Origin: Mytilus californianus
Taxonomy: Eukaryota; Mollusca; Bivalvia; Mytilida; Mytilidae
Reading direction: 5' to 3'
DNA: 64,000 nucleotides
Assembly: GCF_021869535.1 (NCBI RefSeq)
Contig: NW_026262712.1
Coordinates: forward strand, 51,070,884-51,134,883
A program made the position numbers and the translations under genes. The first letter of the stretch is position 1; the number at the start of each line of letters is the position of its first letter. Below are positions 57,801 to 64,000 of this stretch, piece by piece. The notes below the pieces were generated by a model. The model worked only from the letters and a program-made list of their open reading frames with translations. It was not told the DNA's origin and made no database searches.

Positions 57801-60800
57801 GATAGGTTGGAATAATTTGTAAGCGAACATCATGTCATTATGCAAATTTCTATTTTGATGTAGTTGCATTCCTTGGCCAACTGTCAAATAGGTTATGTCA
57901 TGACAAAAACAGACTACAAAATGAGTTTGTTCCATACAAGACATTGTCTGTAGTTGCCTGTATTTAGACGTAATGTCTTATTGACTTACAAATATCAAGT
58001 CAACAGTAAACAATTTGTCAACAAATATCGGAGAAAATTACTTTAATTTACTCTGGGGAAATAGATCAGGCGAATTTTATGACGAATTTAGAATAGAAGT
58101 TTACACCAGAGTGTTTAGTGTGAAAACGTGAACTTATACCTTAGGATTACAGTGTAATGAGTTTTCTAAAGTACAAAACCCTGTACTTTTCTTTGAAATA
58201 TAGTAAACAAAAGATGGGATGGCCTGACTGTTGTTTACCTCCCACATATGGTGACCATAAATAGAATAAAACATCATTAAATACAATAACGCCTGTAAAT
58301 TACTGCAAAGTAATTGTTTGTTATAGTAGATACATATTTTGCCAAAAAGTGTGGTGTCCTCCCTTCTTATAGAATAAGAAAAAAGTACTAATTCAATTGT
58401 AAACCTAAGAATTTTTCATGTTCTAAACATCCATTTTATATTCTTCAGGCAAAACTATATTTGTTCATAACAAATGAATTGGAACTGCTATTTTGAAAAT
58501 GCTTTATTGTAGGGGACTCTCTCCAACTAAAAAAATACACTAGAATTTGCACCCTATAAATACATTATAGAGGTCTTGATCAGTATTGTAATAAAGTCAC
58601 ATGGAAAGAGTAGTTCATCTTCATACTGTAGATTTATTATTATTCATGATTCCATAGTAATTATTTCATGGTTTTTGTGGATATAGATAAACCACAATTT
58701 TAAGAATTATGACAAAGATACATTTCCTGTAAGCTTGTCTGTAGAATAATGTCAAAACTATGAAATCGAGTAACCCAGAAAATGTAATTTTCCTTAAGTC
58801 TTGAAAATAAGTACCTATCAAAATAATTGAATACACAGTAATTGGCAACCCTGAGACAAGAGTCTTTAATAGAATAGCATTATAGTAATTACGTCAAACA
58901 GGTTCTTCTAGTGTGTATCTGCAGATTATATAATGTCATTGGTACTACAGTTCTCTTGGCTGTGCTCTGCATAATTGATTTCAGCAGTTGGTAATTAGGC
59001 TACAGTTAGTTTTGATATTGTTTCCCAAACTTGTTTGTTTTAAAGATTGCTACAATATAAGAGTTCTTTTCAATGCTTTACTTTGTTTAATAAAATTACA
59101 GGTTATTATTTATTTATATGTCAACATAGTTGGGTTAAGACGAGATATCAGTGTTTCGAATTTTTTTGGGGGAGGGAAAATTGCAAACAATATAAGAATT
59201 CTTCAACCATCCAAGACTATGAACTATAAGTTCCATTTTTTTTTTTTTACAAGTTTCAGCAAATAAATGATCAATATAACAATAAGAAGATGTGGTAAAA
59301 TTGCCAATGAGACAACTCTCCACCAGAGACCAAATGACATAGAAGTTAACAACTATAGGTCACTGTACAGCCTTCAACAATGAGCAAAGCCCATACCGCA
59401 TAGTCATCTATAAAAGGCCCTGAAATGACAAATGTAAAACAATTCAAACGAGAAAACGAACGGCCTGATTTATGTACAAAATAATGAACGAAAAATAAAT
59501 ATGATACAGAAACTAACAACAACCACTGAATGTTGAATGTTGTACCAGCCATATGGAATGTTGTTCTGTAGTGACATTAGCATTATTTGTTGATCCATTA
59601 CAGATTACTCTTTCTTGTCACAAGTTAAAGAATGTACAATGATTATACAAACAATGGAATGTGGTATGATTGCCAATTAGACAATTATCCACCAGAATCC
59701 AAAGGACATGAATGTTGGTGACAACTACAGGGCCACTGTAAGGCCTTCAACAATGAGAAAAAAACCAAACCTTATTGTAAGCTATAAAGGCCTCACTCAC
59801 CATGACAAAATGTTGTCAATTCAAAATTAGAAAAATTAACCTTTGGTAGTATCAACTTTTCAGAACAATTGTATTGTAAGCGCTTAAGAATTTTAATGAC
59901 TTTTATGTACGTTATATGTTTAATATTATTCTTCATATTGCTATTGTGTGAAACAAGGGAAATAAGTCAAATGGAATTTTGAGCAATAATGATTGAATAT
60001 TTAGTAACTCGATTTATCCATAATACTTGGTTATCAATTTTACATGTTTTATGTGCTAAGTTTTTCCTCTGTGATGTAATTTGTTTACATTGGTAATTTG
60101 GACCAAGTAAGTTATGATATATTAAAATATCCAGTGGATAAAGTTTTTGTCCTAGAGACAATCTATGTGTAGGAAATATGCAGTATATCTACTAGATTTT
60201 GTCACTTAAAGATTTATCATAGAGCTATAGTTTGTTACATTTGAAGCTATCATTTATGTTTTTCTTATAGACAAGTTTGGTGTTTTTTTAACATGACATT
60301 TTGTTCTCACATTAATATTGAACAGGGTTTGCTGTTCATTGAAGTAAATCAAAGCTTAACAATGCATATAAATCTCTTTTTTTTTAATTACAGGTGGTGG
60401 ATTAGGTGGTACCAGGAAGGGTGGACCAGATGAAAATACCAGGTTTTCTGGAAGGGATGACTTCAGGTATTTATATATAAACTGAAAGACAGATTTTGAT
60501 TTTAAAAAATGTAGCATCTTTTAATGAAAATTCTTAATTGTCTTGGAATATTTCTATAGATGAGTTGCAAAATTGCAGTGGCGGATCCAGGGGGGAGGGG
60601 GGGTTCCAGGGGTTGGACCCTCCTTTTATCCTGGGTTAGGAACCCCCCTTTTATAAATGGCTGGATCTGCCCCTGAATTGTGTTAGAAAGAACCAACTCA
60701 GATAATTTTGTTCAAACTCTAATGAGAAAGGGTTGAAACATGTCAAAATCTCATTAAAAATAGAACTTGGTGTATATGTCAGATCTCTCATCATCCCTAT

Positions 60801-62416
60801 ATTATTGAGTCCAACCACTCAACTTTTTTTAAAGATTAAAGGATTTTAAAGTTTGCCTTTAAATATGTGTGCTTATCACTCATTTAGAATCATATGGTGA
60901 TATTTAAAGTGTTGGTATTGGCATGTTTCTGTTTGACTAATGTTTAACCCTTTTCATGTTTTATTCATATCCATCTATAAACTGAACTGTGATTAAAAAC
61001 AGCATTGTCAATAAAAAGTATGTTTTAAAAAAATTCAACAATAAAGTTTGAAGCCTATGTACAAGTTTAGGTTTATAGATATAGATATGGTCTACAGTAT
61101 CCTTTGACTTGGTTTATTTCAGGTCAGACAGGGAGAGAGGAAGGGATGAATCTCCACGTAGAGAAGGAGAGCGAGAACGAGGTCCAGTTCCAGAACGAGG
61201 TGGTGGAGAAAGAAATCTAGATAGAGGTGCAGATAGAGGTGGTGGTGGTGACAGGAGACGTAGGAGTCGGAGTAGAGACAGGAAGAGGAGTAGAAGCAGA
61301 GAAAGGCCAAGGAGTAGGAGTAAAGATAGGGGTAAGGATTGAGTAATATTATGGTGATCTTCTTCATCAAAGTCAAGTTTAAAAATACCATTGAAATTTC
61401 ACTTTCTGATTTGAGATCAGTTTTGTATAGTCCAAATTATTTTTTTTGAGTATGATTACTTTAGGTAGAACAGTTTTAAAAGTCTTTTCAATCAATTTTG
61501 ACTCCCAGTGGAAACTGAGGAATAGAAATATGGTCACTTTGGTGGTGTTCCGGCCAACAGTAAAACGCTTGTCAAAATTGGACGTCCACTTGGCTGTGTG
61601 GGATGTACAAGTACGCAGCCATGTCTAGTCAGAATGGGAACATTATATCTGATGCCTGTTGTAAATATAATGTCACGCTCTTAGCACGTTAAGTAAGAAC
61701 CCTTGCAACAAATCTGAGGGGTCTGTAAGCGGCCAGATTCAAGGCAAAGTTTTTGTCGCTATCCAGTATACTCTCATTTTCCAGTGGCAGTCCCTATTTC
61801 CTCGACTTTCATCCCAGACCTCCCTATTGTATTTATTGTTGATTTGTTCTCATCCTGAACATGCATGAAATGTTGGCCTCTGCCAACAACAATCTATCCA
61901 TCAATTTTGGATAGAAGATGTATTTTAATTGGTAGATAGAATAAGCAGCAGGAAAATGTAGAAACACAGGCACTGATTTGTTATCAGATGTTACAGAAAC
62001 CTTCTTGATGTCCAGTAATGGCGGGCAAATAGCGATAAGGTGTATAGTAAAAACATTGCAAAATTTTCTAAATCTAGACTACTAAATTTCTATTTTCAGA
62101 TGAGGACAGGAAAAGAAGTAGAAGAAGCAGATCTAGGGAAAGAGGAGGAGAAACTAGGGATAGAGGAGGGGATAGAGGTGGAGATAGAGATCGTAAGAGG
62201 AGTAGATCAAGAGAACGTAAAAGGACCCGAAGAAGTAGGTCAAGAGATCGTAGTAGGAGGTCAAGGTCAAGAGAAAGGAAGCCAGAAGAAGGAGAGGATG
62301 CACCACAGGAAGATTATGAGGACGTTCAGGTCAAACAGGAAAAATTTGATCCAGGCTACGATCAGTATGCTAATGAACAAAATGGTGGATTCCAGGGAAA
62401 TATTGAAGACTATTAG
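33757..62416 (+). CDS. SNRNP70: U1 small nuclear ribonucleoprotein 70 kDa (U1-70K), six 3' coding exons
   Basis: U1-70K is a core protein of the U1 snRNP. Its N-terminal part and RRM bind stem-loop 1 of U1 snRNA, and the arginine-rich tail contacts SR proteins during 5' splice-site recognition in the nucleus. Six exons join in frame into 846 nt, giving 281 residues and a stop. They supply the second half of the RRM ([18 protein letters not shown]1 motif [41 protein letters not shown]), the glycine-rich GGGLGGTR stretch, then RS/RD/RE-rich runs and a short acidic end. All junctions have GT/AG ends and phases match. The first roughly 105-110 residues expected from animal homologues (start, U1-binding segment, RNP2) are missing and probably encoded upstream of the window. 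The tail seems shorter than that of the human protein. Introns are about 11.1, 3.8, 11.5, 0.66 and 0.77 kb. Confidence 0.95.
33863..33960 (+). mobile_element. 5' fragment of a hairpin-ended element, AGTCCCCT family
   Basis: AGTCCCCT pairs with AGGGGACT across a short loop and is followed at once by a run of GTCT units, the same order of parts as in the other Helentron-like families here. No matching subterminal inverse or 3' hairpin was found downstream, so only the left end seems present. Confidence 0.5.
34087..34225 (+). repeat. Dispersed mussel-type repeat
   Basis: GATGTGATATGATTGCTAAC, GAGACAACTACCCACCAGAG, ACCAAAGAAT and CTTCAAACTATGAGC correspond in order to the copies at 59278-59478 and 59655-59830. 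Moderately diverged. No coding capacity and no visible TIRs; class unknown. Confidence 0.65.
35284..35384 (+). repeat. 54-bp tandem duplication in the intron
   Basis: Two nearly identical units carrying TTGATATGCCACAAGATAAG, GGGATAAGACCCTATTGATT. High identity suggests a recent event. Confidence 0.85.
36404..36600 (+). other. Open stretch on both strands with an A-box-like start; function unknown
   Basis: TTGGCTCAGTGGTCAAGTGG fits the tRNA A-box consensus TRGCNNAGYNGG, which suggests a SINE head, but no B box follows at the usual distance. A 61-codon frame (36410-36595) ends at an AAG|GTAAAT donor-like site, and the opposite strand is also open (36415-36603). No homology recognised. It is probably a repeat-derived fragment; a cryptic exon cannot be excluded. 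Confidence 0.3.
37350..37520 (+). repeat. Short tandem repeat, three units of about 50-65 bp
   Basis: AAATTGAGGTTCATTCAAGG, GAGATTATGGTAACAGGTCC and TTTCTTCAACAGTTGG recur; the middle unit lacks the TTCTTCAACAGTTGG part. Confidence 0.8.
40014..40283 (+). mobile_element. Short Helentron-like element, ATGCCCCA family, copy 2
   Basis: The left end is a strong hairpin ATGCCCCACCTAGGGGCAT (40020 on), followed by GTGTGTCCGTTCATCCGTCT. The subterminal inverse TGGGGCAT is at 40250-40257 and the right end is CACATTCTTATT. The body matches copy 1 (22683-22986) with few changes. Confidence 0.8.
40655..40868 (+). repeat. Dispersed mussel-type repeat
   Basis: ATAAGAAGACTTGGTATGAG, GCCAATGAGACAACTCTCC, GGTCTTCAACACGGAGCC and AAAACCATTCAAACGG mark it as a copy of the family that also occurs inverted at 19626-19775. 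Confidence 0.7.
41546..41815 (+). repeat. Dispersed mussel-type repeat, second type
   Basis: AAATGGGGAATGTGTCAAAG, AGACAACAACCCGACCACAG, CCAACAGGTCTTCAATGC, CCCGCACCCGGAGGCGTCC and GGCTCCTGACTTGGGACA. I remember this sequence as a very common repeat in Mytilus DNA; that is the main basis for the genus suggestion. No coding potential is evident. Confidence 0.7.
42258..42370 (-). repeat. Dispersed mussel-type repeat, inverted fragment
   Basis: Read in reverse: GAAGATTGTGGTATGGTTGC, AAATGAGACAACTCTCCACC, AGAGACCAAATGATG. An inverted fragment of the family at 59278-59478. Confidence 0.7.
43134..43180. mobile_element. Degraded small hAT-like TIR element
   Basis: CAGAGGTGGATTTGG on the left and CTGGATCCTCCACTG on the right resemble the ends of the element at 60576-60675 (CAGTGGCGGATCCAG type), here separated by only a few tens of bases. 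Confidence 0.4.
44906..44987 (+). CDS. SNRNP70: SNRNP70 coding exon b (RRM strands 2-3, RNP1)
   Basis: 82 nt from acceptor TTTTTCTTTTCAG to donor CATG|GTGAGT, entering in phase 0 and leaving one base over. It encodes [12 protein letters not shown], then the RNP1 octapeptide RGYAFIEY, then EHERDMH. RNP1 matches the RRM consensus and is identical to the human U1-70K octapeptide; the preceding loop (LLFDNVSQ in place of human MVYSKRSG) is divergent. Confidence 0.95.
46477..46509 (+). promoter_or_regulatory. SNRNP70: Strong unannotated 3' splice site with TACTAAC branch point
   Basis: TACTAAC (46477-46483) matches the optimal branch-point sequence. It is followed by the pyrimidine-rich ATATCTCTTCTTATTTCTTC and CTTCAG, with the AG 26 nt from the end of the branch motif. 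Spacing, tract and AG all fit a functional acceptor on the SNRNP70 strand. Use in vivo is inferred. Confidence 0.55.
46510..46604 (+). other. SNRNP70: Candidate poison (stop-containing) cassette exon of SNRNP70
   Basis: 95 nt between the strong acceptor and the donor GTG|GTAAGA. The upstream exon leaves one base (G), so reading continues GAT CAA TGA: a stop at the third codon (46515-46517). The length is not a multiple of three. Inclusion would cut the protein right after RNP1 and mark the mRNA for nonsense-mediated decay. A long open frame on the opposite strand (46321-46632, 103 codons) overlaps it; I see no family resemblance there. Exon status is a prediction from splice signals only. Confidence 0.35.
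46902..47048 (+). promoter_or_regulatory. SNRNP70: Cluster of CAGGTAAG 5' splice-site matches
   Basis: CAGGTAAG occurs at 46902-46909, 46934-46941, 46978-46985 and 47005-47012 (spacing 32, 44 and 27 nt), and a GGGTAAGT site follows at 47040-47047. The first four are preceded by an A/T-rich TTC or ATC context, so they are probably units of a small AT-rich repeat. Each pairs with eight bases of the U1 snRNA 5' end. Confidence 0.6.
47380..47405 (+). promoter_or_regulatory. SNRNP70: Juxtaposed 3'/5' splice site (ratchet-point-like)
   Basis: A pyrimidine-rich TTTGTTTTCCAG is directly followed by GTAAGT, giving CAG|GTAAGT (47394-47402) with a perfect nine-base donor match. This is the layout of a recursive splice site (zero-length exon). 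Such sites are usually reported in very long introns, so function here is uncertain. Confidence 0.35.
48749..48850 (+). CDS. SNRNP70: SNRNP70 coding exon c (RRM end and basic extension)
   Basis: 102 nt, from acceptor TTGTATCTAG to donor CTTG|GTAAGT. With the G carried over it reads [19 protein letters not shown], then [16 protein letters not shown]. This block is nearly identical to the human protein and includes the RRM C-terminal strand and the basic extension. Confidence 0.96.
49334..49560 (+). repeat. Tandem duplication, about 114-bp unit
   Basis: AATTCTGCT(T)AAG(G)CACTC, TTCACAATAAG, CTCTGATTCATGTT and TCTGCTGACAAAT.ACAGTGA appear twice in order, with moderate divergence. Confidence 0.8.
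50023..50921 (+). repeat. Minisatellite of AGTCATACTACC units with higher-order blocks
   Basis: Short units (AGTCATACTACCCTCTAA plus GCATTGTGT, ACATTGACTATTATC or ACACTGACTATCTGT) alternate and form blocks of roughly 120-150 bp repeated about six times. Block order varies, and a short TACCGC(TACC) insert occurs in some. There are no flanking inverted repeats. Confidence 0.9.
55194..55221. repeat. 28-bp perfect palindrome
   Basis: The left arm GAATTATTCACTTG is immediately followed by its exact reverse complement CAAGTGAATAATTC, with no spacer. Confidence 0.95.
55494..56460 (+). repeat. 161-bp tandem array in copy C, six units
   Basis: ATGGATCTCT or a variant stands at 55498, 55658, 55820, 55981, about 56142 and 56303, a period of 160-162 bp. 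Alternate units carry CTAGTTTCATGACAATAAC or CTAGTTTCCAGACAATAAC, which points to a two-unit higher-order step. Confidence 0.88.
56548..56778. repeat. 35-bp array of palindrome-bearing units, about 6.5 units
   Basis: The unit is CAGTATTGCACAATAGCAAG plus AAATCTTCAATTGCA. The junctions form near-palindromes such as TTGCACAGTATTGTGCAA, so the array can fold into serial short hairpins. Found only in copy C. Confidence 0.9.
57690..57735 (-). repeat. SINE tail fragment, inverted
   Basis: GGTCCAGTGGCAAATATTTC and ATGCATATTCAGGATG are the reverse of the tail shared by the SINE-like copies. Confidence 0.6.
59278..59478 (+). repeat. Dispersed mussel-type repeat
   Basis: GAAGATGTGGTAAAATTGCC, AATGAGACAACTCTCCACC, AGAGACCAAATGACATAGAA, CCTTCAACAATGAGCAAAG and AACAATTCAAACGAGAAAAC. 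A well-preserved copy; its near neighbour at 59655 is in the same orientation. Confidence 0.75.
59655..59830 (+). repeat. Dispersed mussel-type repeat, second adjacent copy
   Basis: GGAATGTGGTATGATTGCC, AATTAGACAATTATCCACC and CCTTCAACAATGAGAAAAA show the same family as the preceding copy but more diverged, so this is not a simple tandem duplication. Confidence 0.7.
60394..60466 (+). CDS. SNRNP70: SNRNP70 coding exon d (glycine-rich linker)
   Basis: 73 nt from acceptor AATTACAG to donor TTCAG|GTATTT. It reads [18 protein letters not shown] then SGRDDFR, matching the human [11 protein letters not shown] segment that follows the RRM. The donor (GTATTT) is the weakest of the gene. Confidence 0.95.
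60576..60675. mobile_element. 100-bp hAT-like MITE in an SNRNP70 intron
   Basis: The ends CAGTGGCGGATCCAG (60576-60590) and CTGGATCTGCCCCTG (60661-60675) are imperfect inverses, flanked by AATTG on both sides (60571-60575, 60676-60680). A G-rich block and a C-rich block face each other inside. CAGTGGCGGATCCAG-type ends are widespread in animal MITEs. It lies in the 656-bp intron 60467-61122, which otherwise shows nothing. Confidence 0.75.
61123..61331 (+). CDS. SNRNP70: SNRNP70 coding exon e (RS/RE/RG-rich)
   Basis: 209 nt from acceptor TTTATTTCAG to donor AGGG|GTAAGG. It begins [20 protein letters not shown], continues through a glycine-rich [10 protein letters not shown] stretch and ends in [12 protein letters not shown] dipeptides. 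SR-type serines are potential phosphorylation targets and the segment is of low complexity, as expected for the U1-70K tail. The overlapping open frame on the opposite strand (61119-61391) is an artefact of the purine-rich composition. Confidence 0.94.
61332..62099 (+). other. SNRNP70: SNRNP70 last intron with a SINE-like repeat
   Basis: From GTAAGG to TTCTATTTTCAG. More than half of it is the SINE-like copy at 61500-61905. If the intron were retained, a stop would come five codons on (GGT AAG GAT TGA). Confidence 0.85.
61500..61905 (+). repeat. SINE-like dispersed repeat, long copy
   Basis: Collinear with 28787-29210: GGAATAGAAATATGGTCAC, TTGGCTGTGTGGGATGTAC, GTCACGCTCTTAGCACGTTA, AACCCTTGCAAC, CCAGTGGCAGTCCC, CCTGAACATGCATGAAAT and a terminal ATCTATCCATCAAT. 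Older than its neighbours judging by substitutions. Confidence 0.72.
62100..62416 (+). CDS. SNRNP70: SNRNP70 last coding exon (RS tail and acidic C-terminus)
   Basis: 317 nt of coding sequence from acceptor CTATTTTCAG to TAG at 62414-62416. The phase-1 join gives [18 protein letters not shown], then RD/RS-rich runs ([20 protein letters not shown]), then an acidic end with [20 protein letters not shown] and the final NIEDY. A longer frame starting at 62040 reads the same bases out of phase and is not the product. The end differs from the human C-terminus, which is normal for this fast-evolving part. Confidence 0.95.
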
Positions 62417-63380
62417 ATTATCAACCATGGATTCCAAATTATCTATTAGAAAGATTGGATTTTTAAAATTGGTCACTTGGTGGTCATTTTTTTTTTAAAC
62501 AATATTGTGATATCTAGTAGTCACTTACTGTCACTTAAACATGATTATCTAACTGACAAATTTTGTAAAGGTATTGATTTCAAAACTTTGAAGTTATTTA
62601 TTAAAACTGTAATTACATGAAGTGTATATTTAAGAAGTTATTTGTATACAAAATGTTTCAAAAATTGGATGTGGAAAATGTTAATATTGATACTTTCACA
62701 AAATTTCAATAGTTTTTCCATAGTTATAAATGTTGTAAATTTGTGTAATACCAAATTTATAATTTTAAAGTTTTTAAAGTGCTTCATCATATTTTTTTCA
62801 TTTGGAAGACAATGCTACATAGTTGTATCATAACAGTACATTATTCCCTCATTCATCTTTTCTGCCATTGTCTATTTATAGGTTGACCAATTCATATGCA
62901 TTTCTGAAAATGAAAGATCTGAACAATTCTCTAATGTAAAATTACCATTTATGAATGAACTAACTTCTACTCTTTTAGAGTATACCATTTCTAGTTAAAA
63001 ATCAAAATATGAAGTCTCATCTTTAATATTTTAAGGTTTGGAAATTGGCTAATAAGTATGAATTCAAAAGTTTCAATTTTAATGTCATTGTCAGAATGAA
63101 AAAAAACTTAATTTATTTTGGCCTTAGATGTGTATATTAATAGAAAAATTAAGTTAATTTGTGTCATCATTATATATATGTATTTTATGATTTTAGAACT
63201 GTACAGTTTTTATTTTTTACATCTGAAGGTTCTCCTGTATAAGTCAATCAGAGTTACTTCCCTTCACCAATCATCCATTTGTCATCATGCTACACTTTTT
63301 GTGTTCGATTTAACTCCTCAGAATTATGTTGATTGTCATAGTGAGGATTTGTTGTCAATAAACTAATTAAATCATTATTT
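62417..63380 (+). other. SNRNP70: SNRNP70 3' untranslated region
   Basis: AT-rich, with many ATTTA-like and T-rich stretches. The end is set by the poly(A) signal at 63357-63362. No conserved element or repeat was recognised. The exact 3' end is inferred. Confidence 0.65.
63357..63362 (+). terminator. SNRNP70: Poly(A) signal AATAAA
   Basis: AATAAA stands about 940 bp after the stop codon and is followed by T/G-rich ATTTATTTTGATTGTTTATT. It is the first clear AATAAA that I see after the stop. Confidence 0.65.
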
Positions 63381-63420
63381 ATTTTGATTGTTTATTAACT
63401 CTCATGATGTATATATAATA

Positions 63421-63591
63421 TTATATAAAAGCAATGCTGTATAATTTTAGTTTGCTCGAAGTTCCTTTTCTTGAATTAACTTCATCAAGAACTCTCAAAT
63501 CCCCAAATTCAAAAGCTTCTCGAGGATCCATATATATATATTTGAAATGATTATCATAGATTTCAAAAGCAAGTCTAACTTGAAACTTTCC
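63421..63591 (-). CDS. Possible 3' exon of a convergent gene, unknown product
   Basis: A 57-codon open stretch on the - strand, closed by TAA at 63421-63423, includes MDPREAFEFGDLRVLDEVNS and a basic SRKGTSSKLKLYSIAFI end. AATAAA on the same strand follows at 63396-63391 and again at 63383-63378, which would make it tail-to-tail with SNRNP70. Against it: it is short, a TA-repeat encodes part of it, no clear acceptor with pyrimidine tract is seen at its 5' side, and I recognise no family. It could be part of a dispersed repeat. Confidence 0.2.
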   Translation of the reverse strand, partial: GKFQVRLAFEIYDNHFKYIYMDPREAFEFGDLRVLDEVNSRKGTSSKLKLYSIAFI

Positions 63592-64000
63592 TCACATGAT
63601 TTATAATTGTATTGCAATGTTAAGAAAGGAGCAATCAATCAATTGATTTATATAATTTTGTTGGTTGTGAATGATAAGGGGCATTTAAAATTTGATTAAC
63701 TGTGGTAATTTTCCCAAATATACTTACAAAGAAATGAAAACGATGAATATTTTTACAATCTCCATGCATAAACTTTTTGTACAAGCAGACCTACCAACTA
63801 TCACTTTTATGGGGGATATCCCCTATGAGATAGAGGTGTTGACCTGAATTTTGAAATTCTTTATTTTATAAACTGAACACCTTAAAACAGACATTCAATT
63901 TAGTTAAAAGGGTATTTAAGCACAGACATATTCGTTCAAACAATATAGGAGTAGATTAAAAACACTTAAGACAATAAAAGACAAGCAAAAGTTCCTCTTG
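63592..64000. other. Downstream flank, nothing recognised
   Basis: AT-rich sequence past the gene end. No coding block, repeat or regulatory element identified. Confidence 0.5.

Larger units (their letters stand above)
48851..60393 (+). other. SNRNP70: SNRNP70 intron, 11.5 kb
   Basis: From GTAAGT to TTTTTTTTTAATTACAG. Contents: a two-unit duplication (49334-49560), a minisatellite (50023-50921), a perfect palindrome (55194-55221), copy C of the large element family (55418-57379), an inverted SINE tail (57690-57730) and two dispersed repeats (59278-59478, 59655-59830). The 51-55 kb and 57.7-59.2 kb parts hold nothing I recognise. Confidence 0.85.

Noticed and set aside
61119-61391. 90-codon frame on the - strand opposite the RS exon
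   Set aside because: The complement of purine-rich RS coding gives Leu/Tyr/Ser-rich frames by composition. No homology.
62040-62498. 152-codon frame rich in Glu, Arg and Lys
   Set aside because: It reads the last SNRNP70 exon out of phase. The correct phase, fixed by the upstream exon, gives the RS tail ending at 62416.

Overview
This window looks like nuclear DNA from a bivalve mollusc, most likely a mussel (Mytilus). It is AT-rich and intron-dominated. The one gene with a clear homologue is split over about 29 kb. The rest is mostly non-autonomous transposable elements and tandem arrays of types I associate with bivalve genomes. In particular, a dispersed repeat at about 41.55-41.81 kb matches one I remember from mussel sequences. 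The genus call rests on memory, not on a search.

Gene content: one protein-coding gene is well supported, U1 snRNP 70 kDa (U1-70K, SNRNP70), on the + strand. Six coding exons join in frame into 846 nt (281 residues plus stop): 33757-33819, 44906-44987, 48749-48850, 60394-60466, 61123-61331 and 62100-62416. They give most of the RRM, the glycine-rich stretch after it, an RS/RD/RE-rich tail and the natural stop. The 5' exons (start codon, U1-binding N-terminal region, first RRM strand) are not visible in the first 33.7 kb and probably lie upstream. A poly(A) signal is at 63357-63362. A weak tail-to-tail ORF on the - strand (63421-63591) may be the 3' end of a neighbour. No tRNA, rRNA, CRISPR or bacterial-type feature was seen.

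Layout: 1-1763 is unannotated. 1764-6387 is a large non-autonomous element (copy A) carrying a nested 2-kb element (3903-5917). 7463-11250 is copy B of the same family. 14.05-16.5 kb is a 62-bp minisatellite. 18.55-19.82 kb is an 86-bp minisatellite grown from the edge of a small TIR element whose intact relative is at 32454-32597. 29872-31188 is a hAT-like TIR element. From 33757 on, everything lies within SNRNP70; its introns hold SINE-like repeats, small TIR elements, a 0.9-kb minisatellite (50.0-50.9 kb) and copy C of the large family (55.42-57.38 kb).

Main points for a second look: (1) the 3.8-kb intron inside the RRM of SNRNP70 holds a strong unannotated 3' splice site (TACTAAC branch point plus pyrimidine tract) opening an exon with an immediate in-frame stop. 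It is followed by a cluster of near-perfect U1 5' splice-site matches (CAGGTAAG) and a juxtaposed 3'/5' splice site, a plausible poison-exon or self-sensing device in the gene for the protein that recognises such sites. (2) Several element families share one design: 5' hairpin, GTC-rich tract, tandem core, subterminal inverted repeat, 3' hairpin (Helentron-like). One nested copy has a visible empty site. (3) A minisatellite has a traceable origin at a transposon edge.
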